A DNA stretch of 64,000 nucleotides, taken from assembly GCA_030180135.1 (NCBI GenBank), contig CM058240.1:75077581-75141580 (forward strand), given 5' to 3'. Numbering within the stretch: the first letter of the stretch is position 1; each line of letters begins with the position of its first letter. Made by a program: the position numbers and the translations under genes. Shown piece by piece: positions 47,506 to 59,449 of this stretch. Source of the DNA: Orychophragmus violaceus. Its lineage: Eukaryota > Streptophyta > Magnoliopsida > Brassicales > Brassicaceae. The notes beneath the pieces were generated by a model. The model made no database searches and had not been told where the DNA came from. It saw only the letters and a program-made list of their open reading frames with translations.

Positions 47506-49675
47506 CGAATCAGTATTGAGTATTAGAAGAATCAATTATGCACCAAAGTCAATTGAAGAGGCTTACTATCTGCGAGTCCTACTTAACGATGTCAGAGGTG
47601 TAACATCTTTCGAAGACATCAAAACATTTAACGGAGTTCAATATAAATCTTACAAAGAGACATGTTTTGCTAGATTACTACTAGAGTACGACTAAGAGTA
47701 TATTGAAGATATCATAAAGATAAGTTTTACAAGTTTTGGTTCGCATCTGCGTCAGATGTTTGTTATTATGCTTATGTCAGATACTCTAACGAAGCCGGAA
47801 GAGGTTTGGGAAAATACTTGGGAGTTTTGTTTCAGAAGATATTGAGCATAATATGAGAAACAGTTGAATAGACCAGGTTAGATAAATTTTGGAAACGTAG
47901 ATGAAACCAATTGTTATAGATGTATAATGTTGTTTTTCGATATAACAAACATTTTTGCTTTGTTTTTTTGTAGGGCTTTGTTTAAGTGATGAGAAAAAAA
48001 ACAGTATGGTCTTCTTGAAACTGAAAAGATTCTGAAGAGTAACGGAATTTCTCTACAGAGATTTGAAGTTATGCCTAAGCCAAATAGAGATCTTGCTGAC
48101 AGATTGAATGTTCTTATAATGGATGAGAGGACTTACAATAGAGATGAGCTAAAGAAACGCATGATCGTGACATAGAAAAACTGACATATGAGCAAAGGTT
48201 GATATACAACGAGATTGTTTTCTCAGTTTTAGTGAACAAGGGAGGAGTGTTCTTTGTTTATAGTTTTGCTAGAACGGGGAAAACATTTATGTGGAGATTA
48301 TTATTTTCTGCCATTATATTTAAGGGTGATATTGTCTTGAATGTGGCGTTAAGTGGTATCACTTCTCTTTTATTACCAGGAGGCATGAATGCTCATTTAA
48401 GGTTTGGGATACCTATCAATCCATATGAGTTTTCTACTTGATCGATGCAACCGAGAACCGATCTAGCAAACTTAGTGAAAGAAGCATCACTTAAAATTTG
48501 GGATGAAGCACCTATAATGAAAAGATATTTTTTGAATCTTTAAATAGAAGGCTCAAAGATATTATTGGTTACAAAAAAATAATAAGCCTTTTGGTGGCAA
48601 GGTAATTGTCTTTGGAGGTGATTTTAGGCAAGTTTTACCAGTAATACATGGTGCTGGAAGAGCTGAAATTTGTATGTATGCACTTAATTCATCATATATT
48701 TAGCAGCATCGCAATGTTCTAAAGCTAACTAAGAACATGCGACTTCTAGCCATTAATCTGACTGTGGATGAGGAAAAAGAAAATGAAGAGTTTTCAGAAT
48801 GGATATTAGATATAGAAGATGGAAAAGTTGGAGGAGATAATGATGGCAATGCTGTAATCACTATCCCAAATGAATGTTTGATTAATGATGCTGAAGATCC
48901 AATGAGTCCATTTGCAAATAAGTTTACGGAGATGGTTTTTATCTGCACAAAAAGAATGATCCAAAGTTTTTCAAGAAAGAGCAATTATATGTCCTACGAT
49001 GAGGATGTCAACATGATAAACAACCACATGTTAGATAAGCTCCAAGTTTAGTGAATATTATTAGATAAATTTGGTTCGTAGCGTGATTATGAACTAAATG
49101 AATGTGTTTTTAGGAGAATGTCGACCTAAGCTTTGAAAGTATAGATCTATCAAATATAAAATCCGCAAACGACCAGGCTATCACTCCCGATTTTCTTTAT
49201 AGTATCAAAACATCTGGTTTACCAAATCATCGATTGAAGATTGGATTTTCCATGATGTTGTTGAGAAACATTGATCCTTCAGAGGATTAATGAATGGTAC
49301 TAGACTACAAATCACATAAATATTTGATTTTATGGTTGGGGCAAGGATTATTACAGGAAAAAAAGTTTGGGAAAATATATGGATTACTCGATTGTCAATA
49401 TCACCATATGATGCTAAGCTGCCATTCAAGATGAGAAGACATCAACTTCCTCTCGCAGTGGCGTTTGACATGACGATTAATAAGAGTCAAAGGAAATCCC
49501 TTTCAGAAGTGGGATTGTTTCTACCCGGTCATGTATTCTCTCATGGGTAGCTCTATGTAGCTATTTCTAGAGTAACTTTTAAGAAAAGTTGAAATTTTTA
49601 ATTGTTGACAATGATGGAAAGCCCAATAAAGAAACGAAGAACATGGTCTTCAAAGAGATTTTCCAGAATCTCTAA

Positions 49676-51849
49676 TTTTTTCTTAATGTTGGTTTGGCAA
49701 TTTGGTTTTTTTTTTTTAGTTTGGGAACTTAGTTGTTTTTTTAATATTGGCTTTTCTATTCTATGACTTTGCAGTTTTTAAGTGAGGAATTTTAATAAAT
49801 TTGGATTATTTATTACTTTTAAACTATTACGATACATTAAATCACAAATACACTTGTCTTAACATGCAACTATCTACCAGTATTCAGTTCCATTTCATAC
49901 CTATCTACCAGTATTCAGTTCCATTCCTAAAGCAAAGCTAAAATATAACACTTAAATAGAAACTAACGTTTTAAAATGGTGGGCTGGAATTGTGTTAAGT
50001 TTGACAACCTTTCAATTTCTCGTGTGTATATGTTTTGAACACAATCGACATTGTAAAAGTAAAAAAAAAATGGATCAATAACTATTAACATATCAAAGAG
50101 GAAGGGACAAAATTGAAATTGAAGTGGTATTCTTAAAAAATAACTTAGCTTTTTCAAAACATAATGCTGCCTCTAGAATTGATAATTCAAACTTGCTATG
50201 TTCCATACCTAACACACAAAAGCGTGCATTTATGTTACGCATTAATCCTAATACAAATGAATCTAATGACTAAAAATAATATATATTCCAGTAAAAAGTA
50301 TATACATATAATTGTATATCTTATGTGTGAGTAAATTAATAAAACCTTTTAAATTCAAAAAATAACAACTTATTTATAATTTCATCAGCGTGGTTTTGTG
50401 GTTTTGTCCGTAAGGCATGTAGACAAGTGATAAAGAATAAGAGAACCATGAGTGATAATAATAGTATAATGAGATTTTTCAGAGTTCACTAAAAAATAGA
50501 AATTTGTATCATATTCAAATTAGGAATGAATGAGATTTTAGCAAATAGTTTCACCCGTCAAAACAGTACATCGAACACATCTTAATGTCTAAAGAAACGA
50601 TTAGAAAAGTCAGGAACAGTTGCAACAAAATGTAACAAATAAATCTACCAAAAGCAAAAATATGTTTGTGATTCTAAAACGTCTACAATGAACTATCATC
50701 ACGGACAAATATTTTAAAATAAAAATAAAAAAATAGACAATACATGAATAGTTTATAGTCTTTCGTCCTTATGTTATGGTTGTTTAATAGTTGTTTACCC
50801 TTGTGAATACTTCCTGTGAATACCAAAAAAAAAAAGTAAAACGCCTATGAACTAGTTGTCAATTGTATAGGGATAATTTATTCATGTGACTGGAAGCGGA
50901 TTGAGACTTCTCCACAAACAATTACAATATGAATATTCCAAACTTATGTCAATACTATGTACCAATACCATTTTCCATTTTTAACACACAACAATTCGTT
51001 ATTTAATACTTGACTGAATGGCATACTTTATAATTCCAATCAGGATCGATCCATCTTTTTCCATGATCTGCTAAGTATCTATTTGCAAATCATCTGACTG
51101 TCCTTCATATTTCCAATGTTCAAATTAGTGTACTCTGAAATTAACAATAGATATATCAGTCAAGAGTAAATAAGTTATTTTATATGCTTATTTCTGTGTA
51201 TATGAGTTAAAAAAAATAAGATAAAGGATGTTGAACAACTTACCTTTCACATAATCAATGTTGTTGATCCGCAGTTGATTTATATATATTTACTATTAAA
51301 TAAGTAAACGAAAACTAAATACAAAGAACCACATAGATAATGTGTGTTCTTGTTACATCTTTCCTCAAAAAAAAAAAAAAATTAAGAGATTTCTTATAAA
51401 TAGAAAATATAAAAAACAATCCTAAATTCTTCAAACAATAATAGTAAACGATTTAAGATTAAAACTAAAAAATGAGCGAAAGTATGTATTCAAAAACAAT
51501 CACAACCCATTTCAATCATAAATTAAATTTGGTAATCACAAAACGAATATCTTCTAACCAAATCTTATTATGTTCATAAGCTTTCAAAATTCAAATCAAA
51601 TTTAAAAAGAAATTTCAAATGTATTACAAAGGGGAAAAGTTTAAATAATATACCTTCCTTACAATTGGCTGAAGATTTAGTTTATGCAGAAGATTCTGAG
51701 AATTTGTTAACACCATAAGAAGCGACCATTTGTTGATGTCGGTAATACATGCAAATCGGATTTCAGATCTAAAAAAACAATTTTTGATGTTAATAACTTA
51801 ATATATATAAGTATCTCAAAGCTTATTTCGAGTTTTCAGGAATTTTATG

Positions 51850-51885
<36 letters not shown>

Positions 51886-52664
51886 GAGGAAGGGACATAT
51901 CGATTTACATGTAGAGATTTGAGGTTAAATATATCATAAAATTTCGATGCGACACAAATAGATCTAGTAAAAGCAGAAAGATTTTCCAAACATAACGGTA
52001 GATCAGGTGAAAACGATTACATATTTTTCGGAGAGAAAAGGAGATCCAGATAAAGACGATAATCCTTTTAGGAAAGGTTACCCTAAGTGACTATTCCTTT
52101 CTTACTTTTTTTATGATCGACAGTAAACAAAAAAGACATGACCAGATTATAATGTTTGGATATGTTATAAATAACAATTAGGCTTAATTTCTTACACAAA
52201 AATTATAACTATAACATTAGAATTATTATAAATTATATAATTGTACATGACGCTAAAAACAATTACAAAACCAAATCTTTAAAATAAATAACTACATAAA
52301 AATTGCGGTATAAAATAACTTAGTTTTAGAAAAAATTACAATAACATATAATTTGTTCTGTAAAATATGATCAAATAAATTAAAATCAATCACAAATTTA
52401 CATATTCAATCAGTGCTAACAAATAGCAAAAGATCATCACATATCCATTAGTTTATAGCAAATGACTTTTAATTTCTAACAAACTTACATTTATAAAATC
52501 AAAATATTAATTAAATAGTTTATTTAAAAAAAAAAAAAAAATCTACGCCAAGTCAAAATCTAGTTTTTTAGTTATGACAGCAATATGATCTCATTTAATT
52601 TGATATATGTATGATCATTGTCTTTTCTTTTCTTAGTGAAAGTTTACATTTGGACAAATTTCAA
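49676..52664. other. AT-rich intergenic DNA right of the Helitron gene
   Basis: No gene. A ~26-bp direct repeat (CTATCTACCAGTATTCAGTT) sits at about 49870-49925. An (AT)n run occurs at 51852-51882. I did not find a clear hairpin plus CTRR Helitron terminus. Confidence 0.6.
51852..51882. repeat. (AT)n microsatellite
   Basis: 31 bp of pure AT dinucleotide. Confidence 0.95.
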
Positions 52665-53770
52665 CCATAAAAGTTGTTTAAATTTTCAATGTGTCTTTCT
52701 TCTTCACTTGATCAAATTAAACTTTCAATATAATAAAATTTATAAATTAAATTTTCAATGTGTCTTTCTTCTTCACTGTTTTAAAACCCTAACGGAACTA
52801 TTAACAATGAACAGTAATTCCGTCAGAGAAAACCAAAAATTCAAAAAAAAATTCAAAAATTCTAAAATTATTCAAAAATTCCAAAAATCCAAAACTTTGA
52901 TATAAGAATCAAAAAAAAAATGAAAAATTCGAAAAAAAAAACTCTTTAATATTTCAAATAATTCAAAAATTATAATTTAAAAAAAAATTCGAAAATTCAA
53001 AATTTCAAAAAAAATTCATTAGTTATTTAAAAAATATCCGAAATATATAAAATAAAATAATTACTTAGATATATTTCTTCATATATTTGTTAAAATTCAA
53101 AAAACAAAAATCCATAGATTATAAAAAATTAAAACTATTTTTATGATTTAAAGATAAATTACAATACAAGTGGTTATGACTAGATACAAATATAGGTTTT
53201 TTAATTTATCTTATATATGTATCTCGTCATAACCATTTTTCTTGTAATTTATCTTAAAATCATAAAAATGCATTTAAAAAAAATTAGTTTTAATTTTATA
53301 TAATCTATGAATATTTTTGAATTTTAAAAATTATTTGGAAAAATATCTATAAATTATTATTTTATTTTATATATTTCGAATTTTTTTTTTTTTAAGTAAT
53401 TAAAGAATATTTTTGTTTTTTGTAAACTTTTAAAGATTTTTTTGAATCATTTTAAATATTTAAATAGTTTTTTAAATGTTTAAATTTTTTAAAAAAAAAT
53501 TATGGATTTTTATTTCAAATTTTTTGGATTTTTTTAATTGTTTTAGAATTTTTTGAATAATTATAGAATTTTTGAATATTTTTATAAGAAAAATATTTTT
53601 AACGGAATTACTGTTCACTGTTAACAGTTCCGTTAAGCTTTAAAAGCAGTGAAGAAGAAATCCACGCTGAAATATAATTTGTTAGTTTTGTCACATTGAA
53701 AATGTAATTGGATCACGTAATAGTCTCGATGTTTAAAGTGGAAGTGTGTGACACATTGAAAGTTTTCCTC
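52665..53770. mobile_element. Fold-back inverted-repeat element, apex near 53203
   Basis: Left arm from TTTCTTCTTCACTG (52765) to GGTTATGAC (53172); right arm from GTCATAACC (53226) to CAGTGAAGAAGAAA (53660). The arms pair in order over ~400 bp each, e.g. AACGGAACT..TTAACA..AACAGTAATTCCGT on the left and its complement on the right, and AATCCATAGATTATA with its complement. AATTCAAAAATT-like runs make the inner arms very AT-rich. Outer TTTCAATGTGTC copies at about 52683, 52755 and inverted near 53690 and 53752 suggest ends repeated more than once. No protein. A non-autonomous fold-back transposon is the best fit; TSDs not defined. Confidence 0.7.
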
Positions 53771-54334
53771 GGGATTTTCCCATTACAAAAATATAGATTT
53801 TCCTATTTGTTTTAAACAACTTCAGAAAACAAGGACTGACCGTGGAGTCATAAGACGAATCGAAATATTTTAGCAAGGCTGTGACATAAAATTTTGAACT
53901 TTCGTTCAGAAGTTACAGTTCCAAATTCAATCATTTTGGGCTTTTAACTTAAAATGGGTGTATATACTTTTAGATGGAGATAGAATTTGACTTAACCCTG
54001 GGATTAAAAAAGCGATCCATATTAACAAAGTAATGCCCAATTCAGATTAGATTGAACCGCATACACAGCCGAAAGACCAACGTACCAACATTTCGAGTCG
54101 AAAAAACAGGCTGCACCAAACACATACCGAATCTAAACTGAAAAAGCCAAATATGATAACGTTTCGATAACTAATCAAATTTAAAACAAAATTGTGATAT
54201 AAAAACCAAACGAAATTCGGTTTATATATCTAACCGAAAACACACTCGAGGTCCACATAACATCAATCCAAACAGAAATGACATTTTTATTATTGAAGAA
54301 GCAAAAAAAAGAAATGAGGGAAGAGGAATTAGAG
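53771..54334. other. Spacer and 3' UTR side of the PEAMT gene
   Basis: No gene. It lies between the fold-back element and the PEAMT stop codon; the part nearest 54334 should hold the 3' UTR on the minus strand. AATAAA-like text (AATAATAAAAATG on the minus strand near 54285) could serve for polyadenylation. Confidence 0.5.
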
Positions 54335-57128
54335 TTAATTCTTGTTGGCGATGAAAAGTCCCCATTTCTGTTCATCCGACGCACATCTGTCCAGCTTCGC
54401 CTTCCATCCTCCAACAATGTCCTCGTAATCCTCCTAAGTTTACATAATCAGAACAAATGAACGTTGTTTTCCAATATATATTAAAACTGAATGAGAAAGA
54501 TACTGACTTTGGAGAAGTCGGAGATGAATTCTTCCTTTTCTTTCTCCACCCTCTCCAGTTCACGTCTCAGGACTTGCATAAACTGTAAATACACAAAACT
54601 GTTAAAACTAACAATCCTCGGTTTCCATGATGTGTATTTTAGGTTCCTTTACCTGTTCAGTACGGTCTTCTGCGATCACATCTTTAAAGCCTGCGTCTTT
54701 TAGCATCTACATTTTTTTGAAGATTTGTGTTACAGGGAAAAGGGGACAACAAAAGAAGACATATCTTTTACCTGCCCATATGCTTTAACATCATGGAGAT
54801 CATAACCTCTCTGTTTGATGTACTCAGAAAACTCGCGAGATGGAGTTGTCGAGCTCCTACAGTAGTCGCTGATGAGCACTTTCCCACCTGGTTTAAGCCA
54901 CTTGAAGAATGTCCTGAACAAAGCTGGTTTGTCCTGTTCAAAGAGAGTGAGAGATTGAGTTAAGCATTCAAAGTGATAAACTTCCAAGAGGGAAAGCTTG
55001 GGTACGTACTTGGATGTGCAGAATAGTGTCACGGCTGTAAATGACATCGAACGAATTATCTGGGTAATGTTTTGTGGTGCAATCTGCGACCTCAAACTCA
55101 ACCGAGCACTTGAGTCCAATAGCACGTTCCAATGCGAACGAAATCATGTTGACTGAGAGATCAATACCAACGACATGAACATCAAAGTTCTCAGCCATAT
55201 AGAAGTCACCTCCACCAATGCCACAACCAACATCTAACACTTTCTGTCCTTGTTTCAGATCCATTTTCTTCACAAATTCTTTGGTTGTCTCTGTAACAAG
55301 AAACAAACACACGTAAGTACTGCTACATTAAGACACAAAACACAAGCAAAAGCAAATTGGGATTTTACCGATTCCACCAGTGCTCACAAATCCTTGTCCA
55401 AAGACACGCTCATAGCGTAGGATCCCACTGGATTTGTATTGAACATTGTCCAAGAAACGTTGGAAGCCTCTGTCATTTTCTGAGCTCACTTTCTTCCAAA
55501 TCCAACAAATCTAGAAAAGAGTGTTATCTATGGTTAAGATCTTGGAGTAACAGGAAACTAGTCAATATCGATAGACAAGAGTTTTCATTTGCCTGATTCT
55601 GATTCTTCTTGTTCTTCACATAAGCTCCAATGCACTTTTGCCCGATCATGGAGAGCTCAAATGAATTCCCAGCTGCATCGCGTGTCTGACATTCTTGAAA
55701 TACCTGCATTTTTACCATTCATTTGAATCAGTAGACTTATAAATGCCACATAACTTTCTACGTGAATGAACTTCAGTATTTTAGTAATTTGCTTGGACAT
55801 ATTTGTTAGAATATATGTTGTACACATCTAAATACATTAAGATAAAGCAACTAAATATCTGTCCACGGATACATTACTTCAAGATCGAAACAAGCAATCA
55901 CCAAGGCACCATATAACATCCAAGTTTCAGTCAATATGAGAGATTTCAAGGGGTTATGTATCATTTATTCTTCTATTTAAACACACTGAAACTTTCATAA
56001 ATCTCAACATGTTCTTAAGCATAGGCATTCTTCTTATTGCAGTTCTGTAAATAAAAATGGAGTAAGAACCTTGGTATAGAAACGGGGTTCACGGTAGTGG
56101 GTCGGGTTGGATTTCCGCTTGCTGTCTCCAGATTGGTGGAAGCAAGATTCTCGGAAGAAAATGTATCCTCCAACTTTGATCCAACCAACCATCCTTTCTG
56201 CCAAAAGCTCCACCTGCATCCAAACAAAACCATTAAAAACTTGATTTCTCTTTACGAATTTTGTTTTATGTTACCTCTTTGTCAGAAAGATACATCAGCA
56301 ACCAGTTGGAGAATATCAAGTCAAGGGATCCATCGGTGATCTTCAGGTCAGGGGATGTAACATCAGCACACATAAACTTCGTATTCTTGTAGTGCCCATT
56401 GATACTTTCATTCTGCAAAAAAAAACATTCAAGATATAAAGATTAGAGTCACTAACAATGAAGCAAAAAAACAATAACTAAGAAGGTGATTAAATTAGCA
56501 AAACCTTCTTAATGACGCTATCAATGAAGTCAAGAGCAATGAGTTCACCAGCCTTTTGAGCCAAGTCACCAGTGAAACGACCAATACCAGCTCCAAGTTC
56601 CAAGACCGATTTGCCTTCATATGGTGGGAGCAAAGAGAGAACCTGCAACGTTAGAGCAACACATAAGATTCAAATTCAAATGTCTCATTCAATATATATA
56701 CAAGGCCATGACGTTCATTGAAGAGGACAAAACATTCAAATCAAAACAGTGAGTATCACTATACCCAAACCAGAGCTAATGAAAAAAGGAAAAAAATCTT
56801 AAAATGTGGGTACCTCAGGTCGTTCTTCCTTGTCGAGATCAGAGGCTCTAGAGTCAAGCATCATAGCTTCAACAGTCAAATCAGCTGAATGCTCTATCCA
56901 GTAATTCTTCTGAACATCACGCTCTTCCTCTACTCCATCATTTTCACCACCAAAAAAAACAAAACAAAATCAGAATAGCATTTTCTCTTTTTAATCCCCA
57001 ATTTGGGATTATTTTATCAAAGAAACGATAATCATTTCAACAACGTGCTTTAATTTAGAATACTAAATTGTTTTTCCGAGTAAGATTTGACGTATACAAT
57101 CGGAGATCTCACCGTATGTTGCTGCCAT
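54335..57128 (-). CDS. Phosphoethanolamine N-methyltransferase (NMT1/XIPOTL1-like), 12 coding exons, 491 aa
   Basis: Cytosolic enzyme making phosphocholine by three SAM-dependent methylations of phosphoethanolamine, the entry to phosphatidylcholine. Coding exons on the minus strand: 57128-57113, 56929-56814, 56642-56505, 56412-56275, 56213-56070, 55703-55593, 55510-55369, 55290-55010, 54933-54772, 54706-54653, 54582-54508 and 54433-54335; they sum to 1,476 nt (491 codons plus TAA), the length of Arabidopsis NMT1. It has two methyltransferase domains: the N-terminal motif I LELGAGIGRFTG (about residue 58) and the C-terminal VLDVGCGIGGGDFY (about residue 286), with post-I and substrate-site blocks such as VIYSRDTILHIQ. 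It starts MAATYEEERDVQKNYW. All introns are GT-AG except intron 6 (GC-AG). No defect seen; it is the only intact host gene here. The exact paralogue (NMT1 versus NMT3) is not settled. Confidence 0.95.
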
Positions 57129-57335
57129 TTTGGGAAAGGTTTTCGTCTGGGGAAAAAAGAAGATATGTTGTGAGAGAAGAAGAGAGTGTGTTTTTATCAA
57201 TGGCCTTCAACGGCGAGTCTGGATCTAGAGAAGCTCCTTGATCTACGGTTGACTGATCGGCCTCTCTGCTGCATCAATTCACACCGTCGACTTGAGGTTT
57301 GGATCTGTGAGAGAGAGAAATTTGCGGTTTTCGTG
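57129..57335 (-). promoter_or_regulatory. 5' leader of PEAMT with regulatory upstream ORF
   Basis: Between the predicted start of transcription (about 30 nt below the TATA box) and the main ATG. It is pyrimidine-rich next to the ATG and contains a 25-codon uORF. In Arabidopsis the PEAMT leader uORF lowers translation when phosphocholine is high; the same control is inferred here. Confidence 0.7.
57197..57274 (-). CDS. Upstream ORF peptide of PEAMT, 25 aa
   Basis: ATG at 57274, TGA at 57199-57197: 25 codons, rich in Arg and Ser (MQQRGRSVNRRSRSFSRSRL then AVEGH). It ends 68 nt before the main start, so it does not overlap it. Arabidopsis XIPOTL1/NMT1 has a conserved uORF of 25 aa that mediates phosphocholine-dependent repression and mRNA decay; matching length and position make this the orthologous peptide. 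The basic, Ser/Arg-rich run is seen directly; the regulatory role is from knowledge of the family. Confidence 0.85.
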   Translation of the reverse strand: MQQRGRSVNRRSRSFSRSRLAVEGH

Positions 57336-57362
57336 GCTCAGAGAGAGGCCATTGCGCGCCCT

Positions 57363-57370
57363 CTTTTATA
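57363..57370 (-). promoter_or_regulatory. TATA box of PEAMT
   Basis: The minus strand reads CTATAAAAGAGG, a canonical plant TATA box 235 bp above the main ATG and 89 bp above the uORF. Confidence 0.75.
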
Positions 57371-57645
57371 GGGAACCGGTGGCTTCGTTTTCGAGTTTGC
57401 CTAAAAGAATCTTGCGGTAACGAAAAAAATATGTTTGGTCAAAATCGGCAATATGTGTAAATTAATTTAGTTAAGTTTGTGTTGTCAGTGTTTAAGTTAT
57501 GGTAATATTTTTTTTTGTTGTATATGCGGATTTGTTTCCATTTAAATACAATTAGTATGATTCGCGTGCACAAACATTACCAATGCATAATTTTTAAAAA
57601 AATGAAAAATCATTAATTTAATTTAGAAAAACAATATATGTTGAA
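57371..57645. other. Upstream spacer between PEAMT and the LINE
   Basis: AT-rich, no ORF. It must hold the PEAMT promoter unless the promoter extends into the LINE, whose 5' end is only about 0.28 kb above the TATA box and points away. Confidence 0.6.
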
Positions 57646-57683
57646 TTCTCTCTTTCTCTCTCCCTCCCTCTCCCTCCCTCCCT

Positions 57684-57714
<31 letters not shown>
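57646..57714. repeat. (CT)n/(CCCT)n pyrimidine tract
   Basis: CTCCCTCCCT units then pure CT to 57714. It is at the apparent 5' end of the LINE. Confidence 0.9.
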
Positions 57715-57959
57715 GTCCAAACATTTCATTTCAAATTTTCAGATCTGAACTTCTTTTCTAACAATAACCTGAAATCTTAGGCCAAAATTTTCCGGTGAAT
57801 TTTTGTCAGGTACCTTCCCATTCCGGCTCTTGCCGTGAGTGGTGAAACTCAACCATGTCCCAAGTTCACAAGCGACCTGAACTTCATATGACCAGTGTGA
57901 TGCTTCATCTTCTCGGGTCTTCCAAATCACATCCCAAAGAACTGTAAATTATTTCCGTC

Positions 57960-59041
57960 GTGGTCTTCACCCGACGAGATCTCTTCCAGCCAATTCCATC
58001 TCAAATGCTTTTCATGGCTTATGAGACTGAGTCTGTATTTTTGTTCATGCCTTCACAGTCTGGTATGTCTTTGCCATCCTCTTCCGTTGTAGATGCTTAT
58101 GGTGTAAACTCGGCTCCGGCGTCAAAAGAGCCTCTTCCATTGCCATACCCTTCACTTGCTTCTCCTTACTATGCATTTGTGCTTCTGGAGCAACATTAGC
58201 TCAGTCATCAATTTCGCAAAGGGAGCAAACCGTTCGCCTCAGCTTCTCTCTTCTGATTCGAATGATGTCGACTTCTGTGGAGGCTTTCACCTTATCATCC
58301 TATCGATTTCGCTTCTCTGGACCTGAGCTTTTCTCGGTTAAATCCCGAAGAACCATTAAAAATCCACCACTGGTTATCGTGCCTCATCTGTACTCTTTAA
58401 TCAACTAGCCATTCCGGCTGTTGACAACACCTCTTCCTCCATCGCGCTCGTTCACCTCTGGTTTGTACTTTCTCCGATCGAGTCGGAATCTCCTACATCG
58501 GAGCAACCACCAGATATGTTGGTTTGCTCGGTATCCATTCATCGATGCTTCATGGGTCCTATCCGATCGAGCTTGGAATCTCCTTCGCTGTCGCTGCTAA
58601 GCATCTCCACCGGCATCACTGTAAGCTGGTCGGAGATGGCCTCTTCTCCTCCCCAAAAATTCTTCGAGACCATCGATTAGACGCTCGCCGACCAATCTCT
58701 ATTCCCTGGTGCGGTATTTCTTTCATGGGCCTGGACCATCATCTGCTTTAGGGTTTTTGGCCCAACTCACATCCCAGCAAATAAGGCTCCTGCTTCTCCA
58801 CTCCATTCGTACACATCATTTTTGTATCTGATGACTTCAGTCAACAAGTCTCAGCAAATTAGCAGGAACTTACCAGAATTTTCAATGGTTTGTTAACCAT
58901 CTTCGGCCTAATGGACATATTAATGTTCTCTTTATGGTTTAGACCATTTTCCTCCTTTTTGGAGAGATTCTTATCACCATTTTCCTTTTTTATGGAGAGA
59001 ACATTTCCATCAATTTGGTCTTTCATGGATAAAGTCTATCA
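57960..59041 (+). other. LINE leader / degraded ORF1 region
   Basis: Short Ser/Pro-rich frames (57960-58199, 58524-58751) with no recognised motif, interrupted by stops. Probably 5' UTR or decayed ORF1; the usual ORF1 domain and zinc knuckle were not seen. Confidence 0.4.
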
Positions 59042-59449
59042 ATGCTCATTGAGACTAATTTTCAACTTCACCGGTTTGATATATGTACAAGAATAGAAGA
59101 TGCATCTACTGAGTATGTGGTTGAGAAAGTGCAGAAGACTAATAATTGTAAAAAGAAGAAGATGGTTGAAGGAATAAAGATTAACGGGAAGAAGATTCAA
59201 AAGAGCCATAGCATTAAGAGAGCTTTAGTATCCAAGAAACTTAAGCCATTTCAATCAAAGTGTACTCAAAGAAAGAGGCTATTTCCCTCCAATGGAGGTG
59301 ATAAGGGTATGAAGTATCGTACGTCCTTTATTTTCCCTCTTAGTGAGGTGGTTTCTCAGTTACAAAGTCTTGTCTCCAATGTTTTTAACCAAACCAATAT
59401 TAATGAAGGTCTGGTGGGGTTCCAGAACCCACCCAATCCCCGCATATGA
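59042..59449 (+). pseudogene. LINE ORF1 C-terminal remnant
   Basis: 135 codons, Lys-rich (KKKKMVEGIKINGKKIQKSH) with a tail SEVVSQLQSLVSNVFNQTNI. Its TGA stop overlaps the ORF2 ATG (ATGA at 59446-59449). Basic tails are usual for L1 ORF1 proteins that bind RNA; the N-terminal domain is missing or in other frames, so I treat it as truncated. Confidence 0.5.

Larger units (their letters stand above)
43441..49675 (+). pseudogene. Helitron Rep/helicase gene, decayed and split by a plastid insert
   Basis: Ordered pieces of the Helitron protein: the N-terminal AWGITKTEENYEGEC (43495), zinc-finger-like YVDEGDPTRKCDYCGAIMWF (44590), SRNMVFSFTSLGGKVDR (44817), IKDIIVEDK-type and ISEIHPSYRALQYPLIF (45240-45310), the HUH nuclease region VEFQKCGLPHAHILLFL with HAH (46010-46065), HINVEC-YGSIKYLFKYINKGP (46400-46480), FKDDHTHEE...LLAWFELNKVNDEAR (46796-46905), then the plastid insert. 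It continues INYAPKS...AYYLR (47530), MPKPNRDLADRLNVLIMDER (48070), the helicase Walker A region VFFVYSFARTGKTF with altered GGTGKT context (48250), FGGDFRQVLPVI (48613), and PIF1-type motif VI region INKSQRKSLSEVG (49470). Frameshifts and stops throughout. A GT/AG-like intron may precede the HUH block. Confidence 0.85.

Noticed and set aside
52540..52580. Helitron 3' terminus candidate (AAAATCTAGTT)
   Set aside because: CTAG is present but there is no stable GC-rich hairpin just upstream, and it is 2.9 kb from the helicase end.
54730..55125. Single-frame ORFs across PEAMT exons (also 54968-55312)
   Set aside because: They are exon-plus-intron readings of PEAMT; the spliced 12-exon model explains them.
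57339..57352. Very short upstream ATG frame (MASL stop) near the TATA box
   Set aside because: It lies within about 20 bp of the TATA box and is probably upstream of the transcription start.
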